Source of the DNA: Marisa cornuarietis
Taxonomy: Eukaryota; Mollusca; Gastropoda; Architaenioglossa; Ampullariidae
Assembly: GCA_004794655.1 (NCBI GenBank)
Contig: SMMW01000130.1
Span: 1,302,001 to 1,366,000 of the forward strand
Direction: 5' to 3'
DNA: 64,000 bases
Under the pieces are notes generated by a model, which saw only the letters and a list, made by a program, of their open reading frames with translations, was not told the origin of the DNA and did no database searches. The translations under genes were made by a program, and so were the position numbers. Shown here piece by piece: positions 59,562 to 64,000 of the stretch; positions within the stretch are counted from its first letter, which is position 1, and every line of letters starts with the position of its first letter.

Positions 59562-59702
59562 GAGTGGTGTAGGCTTTGGGAGAGGGATGGGGTGGAAAAC
59601 TCTATGCTGACAGCGAGCGACGTTCACATTCTTGCCCCCTCTGCATCTTTTTTTTGGGGGGTGGGGGTGGGAAGGGGTGCTCCCTGGTTCCTACGCCACT
59701 GG
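59562..59702. mobile_element. Second copy of the CAGTGGCGTAG-type MITE
   Basis: Begins GAGTGGTGTAGG and ends TCCTACGCCACTGG. The interior shares TATGCTGACAGCGAGCGACG and TTCACATTCTTGCC with the copy at 57836-57981, plus the same G-rich run before the right end. More decayed; no target duplication seen. Confidence 0.65.
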
Positions 59703-61603
59703 TAAGCGTTTCACTCAAACTCTGGATCTAATTTACATGTACAATATTTTGTAATGAGCACAAACTAATTTTATCTGTAATGAATTACAAATTTAATTTC
59801 TTGCTGCATTAGCACAAATTCCTATCTGTATAAAATATACTAAAAATATCCTCTGGCTTTTGTACCATCAACTGTAAAATAAAGTAAAAATGTATCTAAA
59901 TTATATTTTAGTGTAAAAAAAAACCCCTTCACATTTATTTATATCAAATCACCGCCCATTGTTATTTCACAAAATATTTGGTTGTCATCAAAAATAGCTT
60001 GCACCATTCTAAAAAATGTGACCCGTTTCTTATGACTTAATGTGGGAAAAAGAAAATCCTAGTGAATCACATATGTACATAGCAATGTAAACTTGTGCAT
60101 TAAAAACAGACACAATTAATAAACACTGACATCTTTCTATGCATGTCAGGCATCTGTTTTGAGAAAACTTCTGAAAACAAAAACAATAACTTTCTCAAAA
60201 TCCTTTAAGCTTAAAGCTTTCTTTTAGAAACATGAGAAATACTGCTGACTTACATAAAGGCAAACACTTTTAGGACATGAAACCAGAATCTGACACACTT
60301 TTATGGGATTACAAATCCGTCACTTGCCTATTATAAGCACACATTATAATTGTGTATTTTTACATTTATGAGCACAATATTATGGTTATCAGCATAACTG
60401 CCTAATTCGTTAGGTTTTGATGAAGATAGCTAGCTATCTTAAGATAAATCTGTCAAATGATGGCTATAGATATTAGTACGTTTGTATGAAAAACATGAAA
60501 TTTATGTTTAAAAAAAAATCACACCTAAAAATAGACATGAACTCATGCAGTTTACAGGCTTCCGCAATGTTACCTGATCATAAAGAGACACTCCAGAACA
60601 ACTGACACTGACAATTATCCATTAGTTCTAGCTCAGGTATCTTTTTGTCATTTTACAAAGGAACAGCACATGTTGGTAACAGTGATCGATTTAGCCAAAT
60701 ACAAAAATAAGTAAATCAATCATGTATCTGTAAACTTTTTGATAAGTAGCTCTCTCTCCCTATAATGTATATATAAATTTATAACAAACGAAAGTGTCCC
60801 AGGATACCTGCTCCTCAAGATTTTCATGCAGAAAACAATAGTAGCTGCCTTTCTCTGCCACTTAAAAATCATCAGCTAGAATGAATTGCTGATGTAAAGA
60901 ATAAAAGAAAACTAAACATGGTGGGATGTCATATCAATTTTAGTTGGCATTAGTACAATGATACTTCTAAAGAACAGCTTTTTAAAAATGGATAATAATA
61001 ATAATAATAATAATAGTGAAGATTTTTATAGCGCTACAGAGTAAAGGAAAAAAAAAGCTTAACATACAAAACTATATATATATAAAAGATGTATAAATAA
61101 ACATTAGCTTTATTAACATCACCTATAAATCATCAGCAAAGTTAAAAAAACATATATGGAAATTAATCTTCAATACACATTAATTCACAGTTTCACACTT
61201 CAATAATCTATAAATGTAAAAACAGCTAAAGTAGAAAATACTCTCATGATAAAACTACTGAACAATATTCATTTTAATGGCAATTTTTCAGTTAGTATTG
61301 ATATTTCCTAGACAATTTACTGGACCCTGTTTGAAGCAGTTCATTTATTCACAATTCAAAAGTTTGATAATCACTGAGATAAATTTACTGGACATTTTGA
61401 AAAGAAGCTGAGTCATCATTACAAAATCTCAACAATTACTAAGGCCATGTAAATTTTCAAAAATCACCAGTTTCCCCAGCAATATTTACAAAAGTTTTTG
61501 TCATGTTAAAAGTTATATTTTCAATAACCTTTATCATAAAGTAAAGTTCTTCTACATCCTCCCCCCAAAGTACACATGACTTAGTCACTGGGAAAGATCT
61601 ACA

Positions 61604-64000
61604 CTAAGCAAAAAGGAAACGCAAAAGAATCACCACAGCAATGATGATTAGCAGCTTCAGGAGATGTGGAACTACTGCACATTTGCTTTCTTGTGGACTG
61701 CGTCGTGTGGCCAGTGGAAACCTTACTCTGTCCATTGTAGTCATTATTGCCTCACGCGCTCCTTCCCACCTACCAGGACCAGTCAGTCGGAACTGATACG
61801 GCGTGCAAGGACCAAAGAGGACATGCATGGCCAGCTTAGGGTCTTTCTTGAAAATCTCCACTGGATAAAAAGATGTTTTAAAATTTTCAACTGTATCCAT
61901 TTCTAGAGTGACATTATTAACAGTCTGAAGAACTGAGGTAACATCTCTCATTATCTGCACATTGACATTGTAACATTGAAGTACTATAATGATATCTTTC
62001 ATTTCTAATGAAGTAATAATTTCTTTTGCACTTCACTCATGTTGACTTCATATCAGAACCTCAGCAATTATGCAATGATAATTAGGTAATGAGCATCACG
62101 GTATAACTAAAACAGAGAAACGTTAAACCATTTTAGAAAAGCAGTACAAAAGGGACCTTACTGACGTCTGGTTTGCAGCCTACTAATTCTGCAAGCTCAT
62201 CCATAAAGGGGATGTAATCCACTTGAATTGTGTGCCGCTGGCTCTTGACATATTGTTTTGCCATATGTGCTTCTTTGGCTCGAATATCCTCCCACATTTG
62301 TGCTCTAGACGGCAGTGTGACGTATCCCTACAAAGTGTTCAACGTTATAGTGTTTGAAGAAGAATAAGAAAAAAATAGAATCATGTTCATCTGACTGACA
62401 TTACCTGTCAAACATCTGCAAAGAAATGTGAAACTGAAAAGTAATTTGCAGCACTGTGAATAAATTCCTTTTCAAACTTTTCACTAAACATTTTGAATAT
62501 GTAAGAATATGGACCAATTACAGTGCGTTTCTTAGACTTATTCTCATCTTGGTGGATAACAGCCTACTGTACTTTGATACAACAGCTTTGAGAGAATCAC
62601 TAAGGCTCTCACTTTAAACACTCGAGCAGCTAGTCTGCACTGCAGCTCTGCAATGGGCATGATGGCCCCAAGAGGCTGGATGCAACCAATCGTGGCCAGT
62701 GTTTTGTGTTCCAGGTCAGGAGGGAACATGTATTTGAAGAATGGCAGGCGGTTTTCCTTGACATCTACCACATCCTTCTCAATGAAAGGGAAGCCAAAGA
62801 TGTAACCGGTAGCAAGGACAACCTAGTACATCAAAAAGCAACAAAGTGATCAGAAGCAGAGACAGTGAAAACCTCACTATTCTAGAAACAGTCTTCTATG
62901 CATCAAACAAATATCACTGGTCAGTATGGTTAGTTCATCTGTACGAATCTTAAGATTTTATTGCCAACGAGACAAGGTTTTATTTAAAAAAAAATTGTAC
63001 CCCAGGAATAAGAAAACTAATACAGACCACATCAATGTCATCTTCAAAAGTTCCATCCACAAACTCCACTCCATTGGGTGTAAATCGTTTGACGTCTGTT
63101 TTGATCTTCACACTACCACATACAATGCGGTTTGCAAGGTCATCATTGACCATAGGATGCTGAGCAGGGGGAGGATAATCTGCCTTCAAACCATACATCG
63201 CATGATCAATTCGCTTGTTCAAAACTGATGCAGTTATACTGTTAAGAACTGATCTGGGTAACAAATACATGACCTTGAAAATAAATCGGCGAATGTAAGC
63301 AATATCAACAGGTATGCCACCTCCTGAGATTCTGCTCAAAATCCATGTCCCTCTTCGTGTGCTAAGAAAAACCTGAAAAAATTAATGTGTGTATATATTA
63401 TGAATTTATATAACACATTTTATTATTCAAATTTATCATTTAAAAAAGTCTAAATTGTGCAGACACATTGCAGAAAATCTCCAGGGCTAGTAATAGCAGA
63501 GAAAACTTAACAGTGACACTAAGATAAACAGCAAAAAGGTGATCATCAATTAAGTTTATTACCTGCAGTTCAATTAAGATCACTGCTGCAGTAAATAAAA
63601 TATGCATAAGTGGAAATCTGGATAACAGATCTAATCAGTTTGCACTTCTGTTTACTAGTGAACATTAAACTGAATCAAAATGCAGAACAGAAGAAAGAAA
63701 CAGAACCCAGCTGAGATAATAAGAAACAAATATTAAATACTGATATTCAGATTTAAATATGGCTGCAACAATGAAATAATATCAAGGAGAAATTGAAAGC
63801 TAATAGGTAAAGATACTACAGATTAGAGAATTTTGAAACAGTGTATCTCATGTTGATGGCATTTTCAAATACTTCATTGGCTTTCAGTTTCAAGGTAACT
63901 AAATTACTTAGTCCCTATTGCACGGCATCTCTATAGACACTGTCTCACACTTACTTGCCCAACACGGCTTAACTCAACAGCCATGTCACCACCAGAGTTT
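61604..64000 (-). CDS. Flavin-containing monooxygenase, third gene (3' part; 5' end outside window)
   Basis: Minus-strand exons, 5' to 3': 63955-64000 (incomplete, runs off the window), 63028-63372, 62613-62822, 62162-62327, 61604-61860 with the stop. Visible: [15 protein letters not shown] after the NADPH glycines, [80 protein letters not shown] and a hydrophobic C-terminus ([19 protein letters not shown]). The 345-nt exon corresponds to exons 3 plus 4 of the tandem pair joined without an intron. The donor after ARVFK is canonical (GTGAGA), unlike the GC donor of the pair. Clearly more diverged than A and B are from each other, so an older family member. It converges with FMO-B across 5.6 kb. 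Confidence 0.95.

Larger units (their letters stand above)
56016..61603. other. Intergenic region between FMO-B and the minus-strand FMO, no gene recognised
   Basis: AT-rich. (ATT)n tracts lie at 56970-57002 and near 57103-57121, each after motifs like ACGCTTTACAACTC; an (AAT)n tract at 60992-61014 is followed by GAAGATTTTTATAGCGCTAC, the same repeat end on the other strand. (TG)n-rich sequence occupies 58701-58720 and 58810-58820. Open frames (for example 58574-58899) are repeat-driven. The convergent 3' UTRs of FMO-B and the third FMO must lie at its two ends. Confidence 0.5.

Overview
The window is nuclear DNA of an intron-rich animal. Exons are small with GT-AG introns, introns are AT-rich, (CA)n and (ATT)n tracts are abundant, and there are many relics of non-LTR retrotransposons, tRNA-derived SINEs and hAT/piggyBac-type DNA transposons. 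The mix fits a lophotrochozoan, most likely a gastropod mollusc; that placement is an impression, not proof. I see no bacterial operons, rRNA, intact tRNA genes or CRISPR arrays.

Layout. 1-4.4 kb: repeat-derived sequence (three copies of a ~60-bp tandem unit, a broken hAT-like transposase, a ~1.5-kb repeat with a short relative at 30.6 kb). 4.5-14.8 kb, minus strand: the 5' five coding exons of a glutamine-rich, then Arg/Ser-rich and acidic protein I cannot name; its 3' end is not found. Its introns hold SINEs, an internally deleted L1/Tx1-type LINE inserted exactly at a splice junction, and CR1-like debris. 14.8-16.5 kb: divergent intergenic region. 16.5-31.2 kb, plus strand: a complete 17-exon protein O-mannosyltransferase 1 gene (POMT1, 778 aa), whose intron 15 carries an antisense, target-site-flanked ~3-kb non-LTR retrotransposon with a long open EN-RT frame. 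31.2-35.2 kb: intergenic.

35.2-56.0 kb: two tandem, same-strand flavin-containing monooxygenase genes (FMO-A 38673-43579, 532 aa; FMO-B 48305-56015, 534 aa), each with seven coding exons of matching length and phase. A ~1.4-kb segment upstream of each is also duplicated; it holds a TATA-like box and a conserved splice donor, so I propose a non-coding first exon. Most exons are almost identical between copies, but exon 3 is much more divergent. Introns differ strongly in length because of insertions, including ~2.9 kb in intron 2 of FMO-B. 56.0-61.6 kb: AT-rich intergenic DNA with two related short inverted-repeat elements. 61.6-64 kb, minus strand: the 3' part of a third, diverged FMO gene that runs off the window and has exons 3 and 4 fused.

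Functionally, POMT1 starts O-mannosylation of secretory proteins in the ER, and the FMO cluster supplies ER-bound NADPH-dependent oxygenation of nitrogen or sulfur compounds; nothing links the two pathways. The most notable items are the rapid remodelling of the FMO pair (promoter replacement, divergence focused on one exon, a shared GC-AG intron, exon fusion in the third gene) and two retrotransposon insertions whose target-site duplications can still be read.
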